A DNA stretch of 64,000 nucleotides from Argyresthia goedartella (GCA_949825045.1 OX463810.1:35846201-35910200); one strand, 5' to 3'. Shown: positions 10,956-23,421, counted from the first letter of the stretch. Made by a program: numbers and translations. Notes: generated from the sequence alone by a model not told the origin.

Positions 10956-11540
10956 AGCTTTAAGAGAGAGAGATTTCTTCCAGAAAGCCAAGGCACGATA
11001 GAAAAGTTTATAAATACATCAGGAAAGTCCTAGAGTACAATATAAACGATATATGTGTTGGTATTAGCTACCATAACACAAATAAATATAAATATTGTCC
11101 ATTACTACACCCATCGAGGGGCACAGGCCTTTGAACGAAAAGTCGTTCATACAGTTGAAAAATAAGGGGAATCCCAACACAAGATACTTGGTTAACATTA
11201 TGAGTCCGAATCGCACTTCGCCGAATTTTCCTTCGACTAAGTAAAATATATTTGTATGAACGAAGCTATGGGCAGAAAGATAGTAATGAACAATAGATAC
11301 AAATAAAAAAATCAACAGATACGTAACAAATATTTTTTTGATAATTATTTTGTAGGACAATAATTTACTGTTTTCTGATTGTTTTCTTCATGTTCTCATA
11401 ATTTCCTAACTGGATTTCAAATTACAAGCGTCTAGGTTATCTGGATATCGGTTTGGGTTTTGATCAATATTTAGTCAGTCAGTGAGTGATATAAGACAGT
11501 TTATGAACGATATTAAATAAATTGTGCAGGCCACCCTGTA
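10956..11540. other. Repeat scraps only
   Basis: 10965-11050 resembles the LINE 3' end at 7200-7615. 11390-11480 resembles 7895-8000. No gene is seen. Confidence 0.45.
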
Positions 11541-11812
11541 CTAACAGGGTGTAACAGGAAGGGAAGGGAAGGGAAGGGTCACAAGCCGAAAAGTGGTTCT
11601 TAGGGACATCATTCTGAACAACTTTTACTATGGAACCGACGTCATCAGGGCAACTTTATTTTTCTTATCTATATTTCGGGCCTAGCGCCTATAACCTGAG
11701 TTATATAGATTAGTTGCTCTCATCAAGTCGGTCCCATACTAAAAGTAGTTCAAAATGATGTCCCTAAAAAGCACTCCACCATATAAAACAACTCCTTTCT
11801 ACTTTGACCATG
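11541..11812. mobile_element. MITE family C with AAGGG repeat
   Basis: About 50-base inverted arms: CTTAGGGACATCATTCTGAA on the left pairs with the right segment AATGATGTCCCTAAAAAGC. The left end starts ACAGGGTGTAACAGGAAGGG and has expanded into four GGGAA units (11557-11578). Related copies: 17636-17898 and 38030-38670. Confidence 0.7.
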
Positions 11813-12104
11813 CCCCGCATTATGAGCTTATTCCGCCCGCCGCCTAATGTACGGGATATATATAGCTAACATTATAATAATTTGGTAATTTTGCTAACTT
11901 TGGGTAATAACCGAGTATGCCATGTTAAAGATGATATTAAGAGATACTATGATGAGAACTTTGAAAAAAATCGTTCGTCCTGTTTTTGAATAAACTCAAT
12001 AAGTGTCTTTGATTTGTATCAGAGATGCCTTAAATAATCAAGTTATCCAAAAAATATATATATAGTCCCAGATATTTACAAGAGGGAAATATTAAATGCA
12101 CTTT

Positions 12105-12350
12105 AAAATTACTGATTTGCACAGCAAATATCAGGGCAAAATGTTGCGGTAGCTTAGGTGAAGGGTAAAGGGGGTGAGTGAAGCGTAGCCCCATTTATCC
12201 TTCGTGTTAGGTTGAACATGTAAGAACAACAAAAAATACTTAAAACATAAACTTGAGTACACAAAAAATATTTAAAACATAAAAAGGGTTTTTGCTGATC
12301 CTTTTTTGCAAAGCAAATCAGTTTTTTTATGTGCGATTAAATCTAGCCTT
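12105..12350 (+). mobile_element. MITE family A, short form
   Basis: Ends are inverted (TACTGATTTGCACAGCAAAT on the left, GCAAAGCAAATCAG on the right). The complete core hairpin and AACAACAAAAAATACTTAAA tract lie between them. Both flanks carry ATTAAAT next to a GCAC motif, as in the copy at 45613. Confidence 0.82.
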
Positions 12351-15300
12351 TACAAAATCAGCCCCAATACAAATTTTCATCCAATTAGGTTCTGTGGTTT
12401 ACATATATACACACCTACACACAAATACATACGTACACATTTGATTTCTTATCACTTTTTCGGACTAAGTTAACGATAGAGAACCTATCCCCATCAAAAT
12501 CTCACCCTCCTTTTTTACGATTTTTACGATTACCACACTTTCTTAATTTTCACTTCGTTCAACTCGAAAGTAAAAATAATATGAAATGGTTCGTTGCCAG
12601 TATCTATGCTCGAGCTTGGCATGACACACTGGCATGTGTCTTGATACTAAAACTTTAATCATCAACCTAGCTAGCTTGAGAAAAATCCCAAAGCTGCAGA
12701 CATGGTGCGAGGTTGTAGCATATGAAATATCCCAGCCGTGTACCGAGTTCGAGTAAACAACACACACAAGTATAGTCTGTTGAAACATGAACCCCGCCCC
12801 ACACAAAGAGGCAATCCAGGGAGAGATCACGTCAGTTTTTGTACCGAAATGTGCTTCAACTGCAGCACCCGGAAGCTCGTTGCAAACAATGAGAAGCTCC
12901 GCTGACGCTTGATTTCAACAAAGCTCCCAACGCCAGCTGAAGTAGAGATCTCGGGCTGAGCTTTCAAGCTTTCTATGCTGCTTGTGTTTATTCTATCCGG
13001 CTCATTTTGAGGTAATCTGATGACCGGTTTGAAACTTTGTTTCAAATGTAGGAATACGTTCATCCCCGATTTTTATTCATGTTTAATTCAATGTCGCGAA
13101 TGAAATTCTAGCGCTTAAGGCGATGATGGAATAAAAATGCGCTGTCGAGTGGAAGTGAGATGCAATAATTACTCGCGAATAAGAAAAAGCGGGATGCCAA
13201 TAATACAGTCGCGACTAATCTGAAACAAAGTAAGTGCCAAAACGTAAAAAAAAATCATAAAAAATAAACTATTTCAGGGAATTAACATTCAAATTGAAAA
13301 TCGTTAGAAATAACAATTGTTCATACATTGCAATTATCACACAGTCATATTCACTTACTACTGCGGTGTAATAGGATAAAACCATAAAAAAAGGGTTGAC
13401 TTTGTATTTATTTTCTATCGAGAAAATTTTATCCAAACATGTTTTCCAATTAAGAATCTCTAGATTATATAGTCAAATTAATTACATATACCAGAAATTA
13501 ATTACGATTTGCCCAGTATTTCCTGAAAAACACATGAAAACAGCACCCCATATTTATTTAATCAGCGTCTTAAAGTTAAATGAAGCATCGCGATTTTGAG
13601 AGTTATGCCATGGTTATAAAATTCAACACCAATACGTTTTCATCCGTAGGCCAGACGAACACGCCAGAAGGGTTACCAACCTATTTATTTTGTTAACCGC
13701 TCGGATGTCGACCCAAAAAAAAAAATTCATTGGATTTGGCCTCGAATATAATCGAAGCCCAAGGTTGAAAATACTCGACGCAGATCTAAGTCCCGACAGA
13801 TTCATTCAAAATTGGAACAAATAATAGTTGGAAAAACATTTCATTTCTTTCTTGCTCCCAACAAAACATAAGAGAAACAGTTATGCCATAAAAATAATGC
13901 GATAAAATAAAGATGTTTTCTTACCTAGAAGAACTCATACTGCACTCATAGTGTTTTATACAGTGTGAGTCTTTATGAAGTACACCTATCTAACAGGTTA
14001 AATAAAATAAAAGTTTTTAAAAAATCCTCATCCACCCTATTTTTATAGGCATTTTAATATTATTTTTCTTTAATTATCTACAAACTGCAAAAACGTATAT
14101 AACTTCGTAATGAAGAGTTTATCGAGTTCTTATTAACTGATATGATAAGTAATAACAAAGGACAGGCAGTACTGCTAGTATCAAATAATCTCTAAAAAGT
14201 GTTGAGTGCATACTTAAATCACGCTTTATTTTAGAATAAAACCATATTTTTTTCAGCATTTTTTAATAATTGCAGTTTTTCACAAAATATGGTATGCAAA
14301 CAAAGTTGTTTTACTATAGATTATTATTTGACATCACATTAGCTATCAAAAGACATCAAAAATATGTTTTTAACCAAAAAACTTTCGACTTGTCAGCGTT
14401 TTTAAAATCTTAACTTAACGTTAACTCGCAAAAACCAAATGATACGAAATAACGTTATGACAAGATCGCCTAGTTCTCTGGAAGTATAGCATCAAAGAGT
14501 TTTTTTTTCCAAAAACGGACAAGTGTGGGTTGACTTTTGCACCGAGGGTTAAGTACAAAAAACATATTTTTTGTGATAGGTTAGGATAGGAAAAAATTAC
14601 GCCTTTATCATTTTTCATTTACTTGTGCTATAAGGACTTGCTTCTTGCCCTCTATAGTTATTATAATGAATCGTTGTACGTTAGTCTTACTAAATCTTTT
14701 TAAATGCCCGACCAGTTTGAATAATTCCTATTCACATTAATTTTCCTCGGTCCGGAGGAGGTTAAGGTAAAAATAAATAAAATAAAACACGCAGAGAAAC
14801 AGCCAAAAAATCAAATAATTTTTTGTATGGGAAGTGGAGAAGTCTCAGCTTCCTGTCGCTAGATGGCGTAGGTACATGATTCAAACTCCTTGGTCATTGA
14901 TTAATTAGGTAAAACATTAATACTGTTAATACAAAAAAATACACATAGTGTAACCCTCAACAAACGTCAAATCCTATACATTTCTGTCTTAAAACAAATG
15001 ATGAAAAGGAGTTTATTTTTTATGGTAAGACCCCTCTTTGTTAGTAGCGCAATTTATATTCCACAGCTGTGCGATGCATATAGTTACTACGCAAAGGATA
15101 GATGGCGTTAATAGCGGAACTCTTCCATACCTATAGTTATTAACGACTTTTATTTAACAACTATTTTATTACGTACTAATTTCCTCGCCAACGCGACAGT
15201 TAGGGTATGTACCATATTACTTATTTGTGGTACGAAGTTCACCGGCGGGCTTATTACCTAAAATTCAGCAATCAGCAGCTATTGCGCAGTGATCGCGCAT

Positions 15301-15691
15301 TCATCGCGCGCTCGTTTGCAATGTGTCATACCAAATTCGTATTCGTCGTACGTTTGACAGCAGAAATTGCGCAATTTTTGTCGATTGCTTACTGTTTGCA
15401 AGATACGTAATAAATAACCCTGCGGGGCAGCTTGTAGTAAATAATTTGTTTTTTTGTCGATTAAACTTGATCCTCTTCAACTCTGTCCGATATGTGCACA
15501 TTATAAAGACCCACGCTGTATATCAGATTTTTCAGAACTCATCTCTTGGAGACCGATAATTGCTATCTACTTTTGTGGCCTTGAGGATTGCTGGTTGAAC
15601 GTGAAATGATGTGGTATTTATCTTTTGACAAAATTCATAATTTCTTTATCGCGCCCAAATATTGAAATAACAAGATATGTTTATGTTACCG
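12351..15691. other. No gene or known repeat seen
   Basis: This is mostly AT-rich. 12830-13210 and 15230-15330 are richer in CG dinucleotides (for example GATCGCGCATTCATCGCGCG) and lack shared repeats. Reading frames are short and give no recognisable protein. Confidence 0.45.
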
Positions 15692-16040
15692 AAGAATAGT
15701 CAAAACCGTTAGTTGATATACTAATGTTTTTTTCTCATTAGTTGGTCACCTTTCGACAGATACTAAACTGTAGCGTACTGCTTATTATATGACGCGTAAC
15801 TTGATGAACTAACGGTTAAAACCGTTAAATAGTAAACTGGTTTAAACTTGAATTATAATCGAAATACCAGGGCAAACACTGCGGTAGCTTAGGTGAAGAC
15901 TTGAGGGGGCGAGCGCAGCGAAGCCCCCGAATCGACTTTGTGTTAGGTTGACATGTAAGTACAAAAGAAACTTTAATGCTAAACCCTGTCGGTCTGATTT
16001 ACTATCTGTCGATAGTTGATCAACTAACCGCTAAGCAGCC
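15692..16040 (+). mobile_element. MITE family A core with alternative ends
   Basis: The interior is a family A core: CAGGGCAAACACTGCGGTAG, CTTAGGTGAAGA, the hairpin GAGGGGGCGAGCGCAGCG and CCCCC, then TGTGTTAGGTTGACATG. The ends differ from the other forms: GTCAAAACCGTTAGTTGATA on the left and CTATCTGTCGATAGTTGATC on the right, which are partly inverted copies of each other. A matching copy in reverse orientation lies at 23422-23775. Confidence 0.8.
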
Positions 16041-16046
16041 TATAAA

Positions 16047-16832
16047 ATACTAGTTTATGTCACTGCTACATAATGGAGGGCGTTAAAACTCGAGAGTGGG
16101 GTTACATACACTAGTTTATCTACACACATATCATAATCTCTCTTTGATGTATTCAGTGACCGGCATTGTGGAATTGATCATTGCTCTTCAGTTGTTTAGC
16201 TTGTTCAGCAGTACCAACTTCACAGACAAACTAGGGGCGGCACGCAGGCGGGCGTCGACGTTCGAAATTTGAATGTCATAATTTGACAAATTTTGGTACA
16301 TTGTGGTCATAATTTACCAAAAATCAGATAAGAAATGTGTTTTACCAAGAAGTTATGCTCGTCATAACGTGTGGTTTTTCGAGAGTGGGTTTATGAAACG
16401 AGCCGAAGGCGATTTTCATAATAATATCACTCGAGAGTTTTAATGCCTAATTATGTACAGTTACATACACTAGTTTAACTACACACATATTAGCTCTCTT
16501 TGATGTGTTCAGGAACCGCATGTTTGACCGGCATTGTGGTTCTGCAATTGTTTAGCTTGTTCTTTAGTACCAACTTCACGCAGACGGGCATCGGCGCGCG
16601 GCGTTCGAAATTTGAATGTCAGTACCAACTTCACAGACAAACGAGGGACGGCACGTGGGTGGGCGTCGGCGTTCGAAATTTGAATGTCATTATATGTAGA
16701 AAAACTACACATAATGACATTCAAATTCCAGATACGAAACGAGTTTTTAACAAGTAGTTTAACATAATGCTGATCGTAACGTGCGGTTTTTGAACGCAGT
16801 AAAGAGGGTTTATGATACGTATGTAGATAAAA
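16047..16832 (+). mobile_element. Two fused MITE family D copies
   Basis: A first copy (16047 to about 16378) runs from AGTTTATGTCACTGCTACAT through the inner unit and loses its right end. At about 16379 the sequence jumps to GAGAGTGGGTTTATGAAACG, the outer module of a second copy, which runs to TTATGATACGTATGTAGATA near 16830. The second copy carries a new hairpin at 16677-16727. The tandem arrangement suggests unequal exchange or insertion of one copy in another. Confidence 0.75.
16677..16727. repeat. Hairpin, 23-bp arms, inside MITE D
   Basis: Arms 16677-16699 and 16705-16727 match at 22 of 23 positions around a 5-base A-rich spacer. The core words are GAATGTCATTATATGTAG and its complement. 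The sister copy near 10440 has the left arm but not the right one. Confidence 0.85.
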
Positions 16833-17635
16833 ATATTTTAAATACGCAAATTAAGGTTTATATGTAGTGAAAAAATATGATGATTGATTTATCATTATAT
16901 AGGTATGTACTTGAACTAAAATAGTTTATTTATTCACAAAAATATTCATTATTTGTAGCTGTAAAAACTCTTAGCGGAGATTGAAAAAAAGTAAAGAACA
17001 TAGTGCGTATAAGGTCAATTATGGACCTACATACGTTGCCATTAAAAGTCATTTTACGAGCAAGTGTGTTGAAAATATTAGGTATAGTTAAGTAATAGAG
17101 TGTTAATGACTGAAATTAACATTTTTCAAGTTGGAGCCACGTTTTTTTAGTTATACGCTTCATAAATATCTTAACAACGGTGTCGCAGAAATTCTCAATA
17201 ATAAAAATAAATCTACGGCTCTCTCCTACTTGAAATAAGGAAAACCTTTTTTGATTTAGTAACAAGATTGTGGTAAAACAAATTAGAGGTAACCTCTACA
17301 AATAGGCCACGACATTGATCCATTTACAAGGAATCTCCTTACTCGACCCAAAATAAAAATAATACTTATTGAAGGACAAACCTTCAGCACAACGGAAGAA
17401 ATTCTAATAAGGTTGTCCTTCGAACTTGAGTCCGTCTGAGTTATAAACTTAAGGGTGACATTATAAAGGGCCTCGCTTTTTAATAAGAGTCAAGTTACTC
17501 GCTTGTGACAAATTCTAGTGTACAGACATATTGCAAATTTCGTGGTTGACTACTGACAGACAAGACGTAGGCCACCCTTGCACGGCGGACTTTTTTCGGT
17601 ATCCAATCATTCTAGTCCGATTATAAATTATACTG
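16833..17635. other. No recognisable feature
   Basis: AT-rich, with no reading frame of note and no shared repeat. Confidence 0.45.
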
Positions 17636-17898
17636 GGTTGGAACAGAAAGGTGTAGTCATATTTTAGGAGTTTGTTACTGGCTTCTTTCTGAACAACTTC
17701 CACTATGAAACCGATTTGATCAGAGCAACTTTGTTTTTGTCTTCTCCATACAAAATAGCTGATCGCCCGGCCCAGTCTGAATGGAGAGTCAACATTAAAG
17801 TTGCTCAGATCAAATCGGTTTCGTAGGGAAAGTTGTTCAGAATGATGTCCCTAACAAACCCCTGAAATACGACTACACCTTTCTGTCACACCCTGTAT
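17636..17898. mobile_element. MITE family C, intact ends
   Basis: Long inverted ends: ACAGAAAGGTGTAGTCATAT near 17645 pairs with ACGACTACACCTTTCTGTCA near 17870. Inside these, GAAACCGATTTGATCAGAGC pairs with GCTCAGATCAAATCGGTTTC. The element is about 260 bases with no coding region. Confidence 0.82.
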
Positions 17899-18640
17899 AG
17901 AACATGCCGGGGCCAATGTTATTATTATTCTTCTTACTCTATTCTTATTATTACGTCATTTGTATGCAGTATCTCTGTACAACATGTCTGCTTTTAGGAA
18001 TCACGGAGTTATTTCGCAATGATTGACAAACAAAAAATCATATTTTTTATGGTTCCATACCTTGAAAAAACCCTTATAGGATCACATCGTTGTCCATCTG
18101 ACAGCCCATCTGTCCGTCTGACAGGACCATATTTTTTTTTTTTTTTTTTGTATCTTAAGTAACATATATGATATCTTAAATAGTACTCATAAACCACTGA
18201 GGTTTGTCTGAGCACAGAACATTCGCAGTTGTCAGTTTACATAGATAAATTACACTACTACTACACATAACTAACCTAACACTGCAAATTTATTATTCTA
18301 GGTAGGTAGACGTTCGCTTTATTTGATTTGGGCTCAACTAATAAATGCTCATTATAAGTGAAGCGCAGGTGCAGCAACATAATGCACAATCAGGTAGCAG
18401 GTGGTAAGTATTTCGCATTGTATAGCATCTCTGGCCACTTCTTCATGCGGGTAAGGCCGCGAGTGAGCATGTACGTAAGTACGGGAAAGTAATAGAATTT
18501 GTGTCTCGCGCAATATACGGTGGCTGGCTGGCTTGACGGCTGCAGTCGTCTCGCTCCCACCTCGGCCTACTAGCAACTTGTTATGTGGGTCCTTCCAATG
18601 TGATTATGTGATGGTGCTGATGTTTGAAACGTGTAAAAAA
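17899..18640. other. Non-genic, with a T tract and repeat scrap
   Basis: A run of T residues lies at 18130-18149. The part near 18050-18130 (GGTTCCATACC, then CCATCTGTCCGTCTGACAGG) looks like part of a repeat P-like element. No gene is recognised. Confidence 0.45.
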
Positions 18641-18678
18641 TTGGGTTCATTTATTTATTTTGACTATGTGTGTGTGGG

Positions 18679-21594
18679 TTAGTTTTGTTGTAGATAGTGG
18701 TTTTTGATTTTATGTTTGAGGTTTGTGACTGTTATCTTTTCTTTTAAGCAGGGGGGTAGTTCGTTTATAATCCGCGGTAAGATAACTTTATCTGTTCTTT
18801 GTCCATATGTGTTATTGAATCTGGTGGTTTCCAGTTCTTTGTTAACAACTTTTCTGGTGCAAGTTTTATGTTGAACGGGTTTCGGGAGGTCTTTTCGATG
18901 GTATTGCTCCACGATAAGAGCAAATTTTACCATGTTGTGTATTGGTAACACTTGGCAGTGTTTGAACAATATTTCGTAGTTGCCCTTGCAGTTTGATTTG
19001 ATATTTTTGTGTACAATTGAATTTGTTGAAGTGTAAATATTTTATTAAGGTTAGTTTTATAGGTTCGACCATAGCTTGTTATGCCGTAGTATATAACTGA
19101 CTCCGCAAGTGCTGTATAGATATCCATTAATACATTGTAAGGTATTCTATTTTTAATAATATTAAATTTGGCGAGAAGGGCACGGAGTTTGTTGCATACT
19201 TTATCTACATGAGGGCCCCAGTTGAATCTATCGTCGATGGTGATCCCTAGGTATGTGGCCTGGCTGACCTGATCGATCGCTATGCATTTACTACAGTTGC
19301 TATTCCCTATGTGTAGACAGTTATGGCAGTGAGCTATCAGCTTGGCATTCTCGTCACTGGGATTGTGGCTGGACCTTATGTGCATCATTTGTGTTTTCTG
19401 CGCATTGAGTACTAATCCTGCGTCATGTGACCATTTACATAAGGACGTAAAGTCGGTTTGGAGCCTTTGTGCTGCCCTCTTCACATTGGTGTCTGTAAAA
19501 ATAAGACAGGTGTCGTCTGCGAATTGGTACAGGGAGCAGTGCTGGACCACGTTGATGACATCGTTGACGTATATTAGGTAATGTAACGGGCCCAGCACTG
19601 ATCCCTGCGCCGTTCCTATCGTGACGTCAACCTCATCGCTGTGTGAGTTACCTACTCTGACCCTGTAGCCACGATTTTGTAGGTAGTCTCTACACCAGTT
19701 TAGTAATGGGCCACGAATGCCAGTATTGTCCAGTTTTTCTATGAGTTGTTCATGTCGGAGAGTGTCAAACGCCTTGCTGTAGTCAATAAAGACTAGTAGG
19801 ACGTGTTGTTTCTTGTCTAAGTAAGAGTTGATCTCATTAGTGAATTTAGAGAGAAGTTGCGTCGTGCTCTTCTGTTTCCTAAATCCGTACTGGGTTTCAG
19901 TTAAGATTTGATTAGACTCGTAGTAGCAGTGTAACATACTGGCTATATACTTTTCGAATATTTTATCTAGGATGGGCAAAATTGTTATTGGTCTGTAATT
20001 TGCGTAATCATTCTCCTTACCCTTCTTGTAGATTGGCCTGACATTTCCTTGCTTTAAGTCGTTCGGATATCGACCTGTGATAACACTAGTGTTGATTAAT
20101 TTAGTTATTGCTAATACCATGTTGTCTCCGGCGTTTTTTATATCAAGAGGTCGAATCCGGTCGTGTCCTGGTGATTTATGTATGTTAATGTTGTTTAATA
20201 TTTTTTTAATTTTATTGTTTGTAGCCTTTTTGTAGTATATTGACTTGTCAGTTTTGCTTTCGTATACTGATTTTTCTAGCAGCAGTTTGTTACAGTTCGG
20301 CACTATATCCGTTACATTTTTTACAAATTCAGTGGCGAAGTTATTTGATATGGCATGGTCATCAATGTTGCTGACACGAAAGGCTTTGATAATTACTTCG
20401 TCAACTGACCTTGCCATCCGCCCTGTTATGTTATTTAGTATTTGCCAGAGTTTTCTTGGGTCTGACTTATTTTTGTTGATCTGTGTTTTGTAGTAGTTGT
20501 TTCTAGATTTTTCTATGAGTTTATTTGTCTCATTACGTTGTGTATTATATTCTAAATTCAGCAACTTGTAGTTAGGGTCTTTCTTAAATTTTATGAAAAG
20601 TTTGTCTCTTAAGGTACATTGTGAAGTTATTCTTTTAGTAAGCCATGGGTAGTTATTTTGTTTATTCGTTATGATTGTTTGAGTATATTTTGCTTTGTCA
20701 TATGCACGAGTATATCCTAACTTAATTTTGTTGTAAATATCATTCGGACATTCGCACTTATATATTTGGTCCCAATTAATTTTGTTGATTTCTGAATTTA
20801 ATATTTTAGAGTTGAGTTTTGTTTGTGTTTTGGGAATGGCCTGTGTTGATGAGACACCGATTGTTGCGAGCACTACCATGCGATGGTCCGCCAATACAGT
20901 CCCGAGCGCCGCGGAATAAAGGTCCTCTGTGTTATTTCTTACGAATATGTGGTCTATACAAGTTTTAGATACTTTACCGTCTTTTTCCTATATTCGCGTG
21001 TAGTCAGAAATACCGCAGACAAGACCATTTTCCGCCAGTGTGTTTAGATAACGCTCTGTAATTATGTTTTGTAATTTCAGGTCTATATTTATATCCCCAA
21101 TAAGAATGAAGTTTGGATATTTATCGTATTTGGATAAAGTATGTGATAGTTCGTCTATAAACTTATGCTTGTTTTTGTCTGGTGGCCTGTACGTACAGTG
21201 AACATAGTATTGCCTCGTATTTATTATGTAACGTGATTTTGCCTATGAGACTTTCGCAGTTAATTGTGGTAGATGAAAGATATTCGAAGTTGTGTGTTTT
21301 GTGGACATAAACAATGATACCACCCCCTTTACGCCTATCACGCAATTTTGAGTGCATTGTGTAATTGTCAATGTGAAATAGCTGGCATAGGTTATCAGAT
21401 AAATTAGCTTCTGTAACTATTATAAAGTCGGGTATATTACTGGTATTGTTTATGCATTGAAAGAGTTTTGGAAAGTTCTTAATCATTGATCTTATGTTTA
21501 TGTGGATGAACGTGAATTTGTTTGTTGTTTTAGCTGTAAGTGAGTAAAAAGTGTTTAGGTTAGTACAGTTGAATAATTCTTTTAAATTAGCCAT
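18679..21594 (-). pseudogene. LINE ORF2: AP endonuclease and reverse transcriptase, broken
   Basis: The protein nicks the target and copies the element's RNA in place. The N-terminal frame (21594-21163) shows the APE endonuclease motifs FIHINIRSM, IIVTEANL and GGGIIVYV. A frameshift near 21165-21190 follows, then GDINIDL in another frame, then a TAG stop at 20988-20990 just before the ICIDHIFV/ADHRMVV-like end of the endonuclease. The long frame to 18927 contains the reverse transcriptase: SPGHDRIRPLDI, NYRPITILPILDKI, QYGFRKQKSTTQ, FIDYSKAFDTL, GTAQGSVLGP and the catalytic FADDTCLIF (about 19510-19530). A second frameshift near 18960-19050 moves the C-terminus (VLPIHNMVKFAL...LPPCLKEKI) to another frame. 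The FADD site is intact. Clade (CR1, Daphne or similar) is inferred from domain order and C-terminus. Confidence 0.87.
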
Positions 21595-21665
21595 CTTATT
21601 TGAGTAACTAATATTTTAGTTTTAATTATAGTAAGAAGTTCGTACATACATACATGCATAATTAA

Positions 21666-22691
21666 TTACGGCAGAAGTTTGGTAATATCTTCTTGAAACC
21701 TGATTACGTGGATTTTGGATTTGTCGTTTTTACGCACCATAATTTTGCCTTCATTGCTGCACCACACGAACTTATAATGAGCTTTAAGCGAGTTCCTGGC
21801 TTCATAAATTAGTTTTTTATTCCACGGTGTGAGAGCGTGACGAATGTAGACCCTGCCGGCAGATACATCGCTGCTGAAGTTGGAGTCCGGCATCACGTCG
21901 GAGACGACCAGCTCGGCGGTACGGCCGGCCTTCACCCAGGTGCTGGTCTCGCAACTCCTCTTCAGCTCGACTTGCAGCATACCCTCGGCATTTTCACCCT
22001 TGCCCTTCAGTCTTCTCGCGGATAGAATATCACTGGCTTCAACATTAATCTTTGCCGCAATCTTGCGTGGAATCTCCAATGTATTTTCATTTTCTTGGTA
22101 AGGAACTCCAGCTATCTCTATATAATTTCCTTTTTTCTTTTGTTCCTGTTCGTTGAATTTTTGTTCCAGACCGTAGATTTTGGTTTCTAGGTGTTTGTTT
22201 GTGTTCGTAAGGTTTTCATTTTTCTTTTCGAGCATCTTCACCTTATTTTTCATTTGTTCCATGTCCTCGTCAACCTCAAATTCGTCCACTTTACCGCTGC
22301 AGAATTCCACGGCCCGCTGAAGGTCTCCTAGTTCCTTCTTAATTGTTTTTTCAATCTCTTTGGAAATATCTTGGAGCATCTTCTTGATGTCGACGGAAAC
22401 TGCTGGTCTGATGTGACTGTTATCCATCAGGTTTTCTTCCACAGCGTCCTCCTCCTGGTCATCGTCAGGCACGATGAATGACTTCCTGTGCGGCGTATTG
22501 CGGTAGCACTCGTCACACGACCACTCGAAAGTGTCCACGGCGCGGAGGGCTGCGATTTGCTTGGTGGTCAGACCAGAACATTCGTTGCTAGCGTGCACAT
22601 ATAAGCCACACTTACTACACTCCAGTCCTGGTAACCTTTTGGTGATAGACTTTTTGCAAACATCACACTTTGGTAGCTTCGATGGTGCCAT
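21666..22691 (-). CDS. LINE ORF1 protein with PHD finger and coiled coil
   Basis: This intact 341-residue frame is the first protein of the LINE, expected to bind the element's RNA and help form the transposition particle. The N-terminus has a complete C4-H-C3 PHD-type zinc site: C9, C12, C25, C28, H33, C38, C59, C62. A charged linker follows, then a lysine/glutamate-rich heptad region (about residues 115-190) predicted to form a coiled coil, then a C-terminal part (about 195-341) containing EIAGVPYQ and VYIRHALTPWNKKLI, resembling ORF1 proteins of CR1 and Jockey elements. PHD-like fingers are known in ORF1 of some CR1-group LINEs. The start ATG at 22691 puts the zinc site at the very N-terminus. 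No frame defects are seen. Confidence 0.85.
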   Translation of the reverse strand: MAPSKLPKCDVCKKSITKRLPGLECSKCGLYVHASNECSGLTTKQIAALRAVDTFEWSCDECYRNTPHRKSFIVPDDDQEEDAVEENLMDNSHIRPAVSVDIKKMLQDISKEIEKTIKKELGDLQRAVEFCSGKVDEFEVDEDMEQMKNKVKMLEKKNENLTNTNKHLETKIYGLEQKFNEQEQKKKGNYIEIAGVPYQENENTLEIPRKIAAKINVEASDILSARRLKGKGENAEGMLQVELKRSCETSTWVKAGRTAELVVSDVMPDSNFSSDVSAGRVYIRHALTPWNKKLIYEARNSLKAHYKFVWCSNEGKIMVRKNDKSKIHVIRFQEDITKLLP

Positions 22692-22849
22692 TGAGGGTAG
22701 TTGTAAGTAATTCGCGCGATTTGAGTACTCGACCTCTCTGTATGACTGACGAACGACGAATTCTCAGGAATGCGTAAACATATCAAGTTGAAATAAATAA
22801 CGTTTACCCAAATTTGTGAGAAAATTAAACTTAATGGATAACGCAATCA

Positions 22850-23090
22850 AAAGATACCGCCACATATGTCACTTTTTTGCTGATTCGGAATATAATCAAA
22901 GAAATACCCCACAGGGTACAACATATGGTGTTTTCCGTTGACATCATGAAATTTGGCATGAAGCAAGGTTTTACAGCAGAAGTGAAGGAATAAGTCTGAA
23001 AACCGTAAATTTGGAGTTTCTTTACAAAAAAATATCGATTTATGCGGAACCCTCGGCGCGCGAGACCAACTCGCACTTGGTTGGTTTCTT
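22850..23090 (-). repeat. Dispersed repeat, P-like, reverse orientation
   Basis: The plus strand ends GCGGAACCCTCGGCGCGCGA then CCAACTCGCACTTGGTTGG, the reverse complement of the AAGTGCGAG start of repeat P. Inside are AAATACCCCACAGGGTACAA and AAACCGTAAATTTGGAG. It is related in its ends, but the interior differs from the other copies. Confidence 0.6.
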
Positions 23091-23421
23091 CACTTCATCA
23101 TTACAATCGCTTGGCTGCTTGGACCGGACCGCATCTTCTCCATGCGATTTAGAAACTAAAATTGCTCAGGTCAAATAGAATTCACTGAAAGTTCAGCATC
23201 ATGTTTTTAGTAAACCCTTAAAACTTGCCCATACATTTGTTTCTGTGTCTGAATATTAATGGATCAATTAATTAACTACGCCCATGTGATATTATTTAAG
23301 GGCTCAGTTTTCCTGATCGTCGGACCAAATCACTCATTCATTCTGACTCACTCACGCCTTAACGATAAAATAATATTGCGTTAGTAGTAACCAATTTAGA
23401 AAATCCTTATATATGTCACTC

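Larger units (their letters stand above)
18640..22800 (-). mobile_element. CR1/Jockey-group non-LTR retrotransposon, nearly full length
   Basis: A two-ORF LINE on the minus strand: a PHD-finger ORF1 (21666-22691), then, after a 71-base gap, an ORF2 with endonuclease and reverse transcriptase (18679-21594). Gene order and content are complete, but ORF2 carries at least two frameshifts and one stop, so it is inactive though not old. The 3' end lies near AAATAAATAAATGAACCCA at about 18640. The 5' end is not precisely visible and no target-site duplication was found. Confidence 0.85.

Noticed and set aside
11557..11578. A telomere-like repeat
   Set aside because: Insect telomeric repeats are usually TTAGG; this GGGAA run is a local expansion in one MITE end.
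21837..22101. Plus-strand genes inside LINE ORF1
   Set aside because: Antisense shadows of the intact PHD-finger ORF1.
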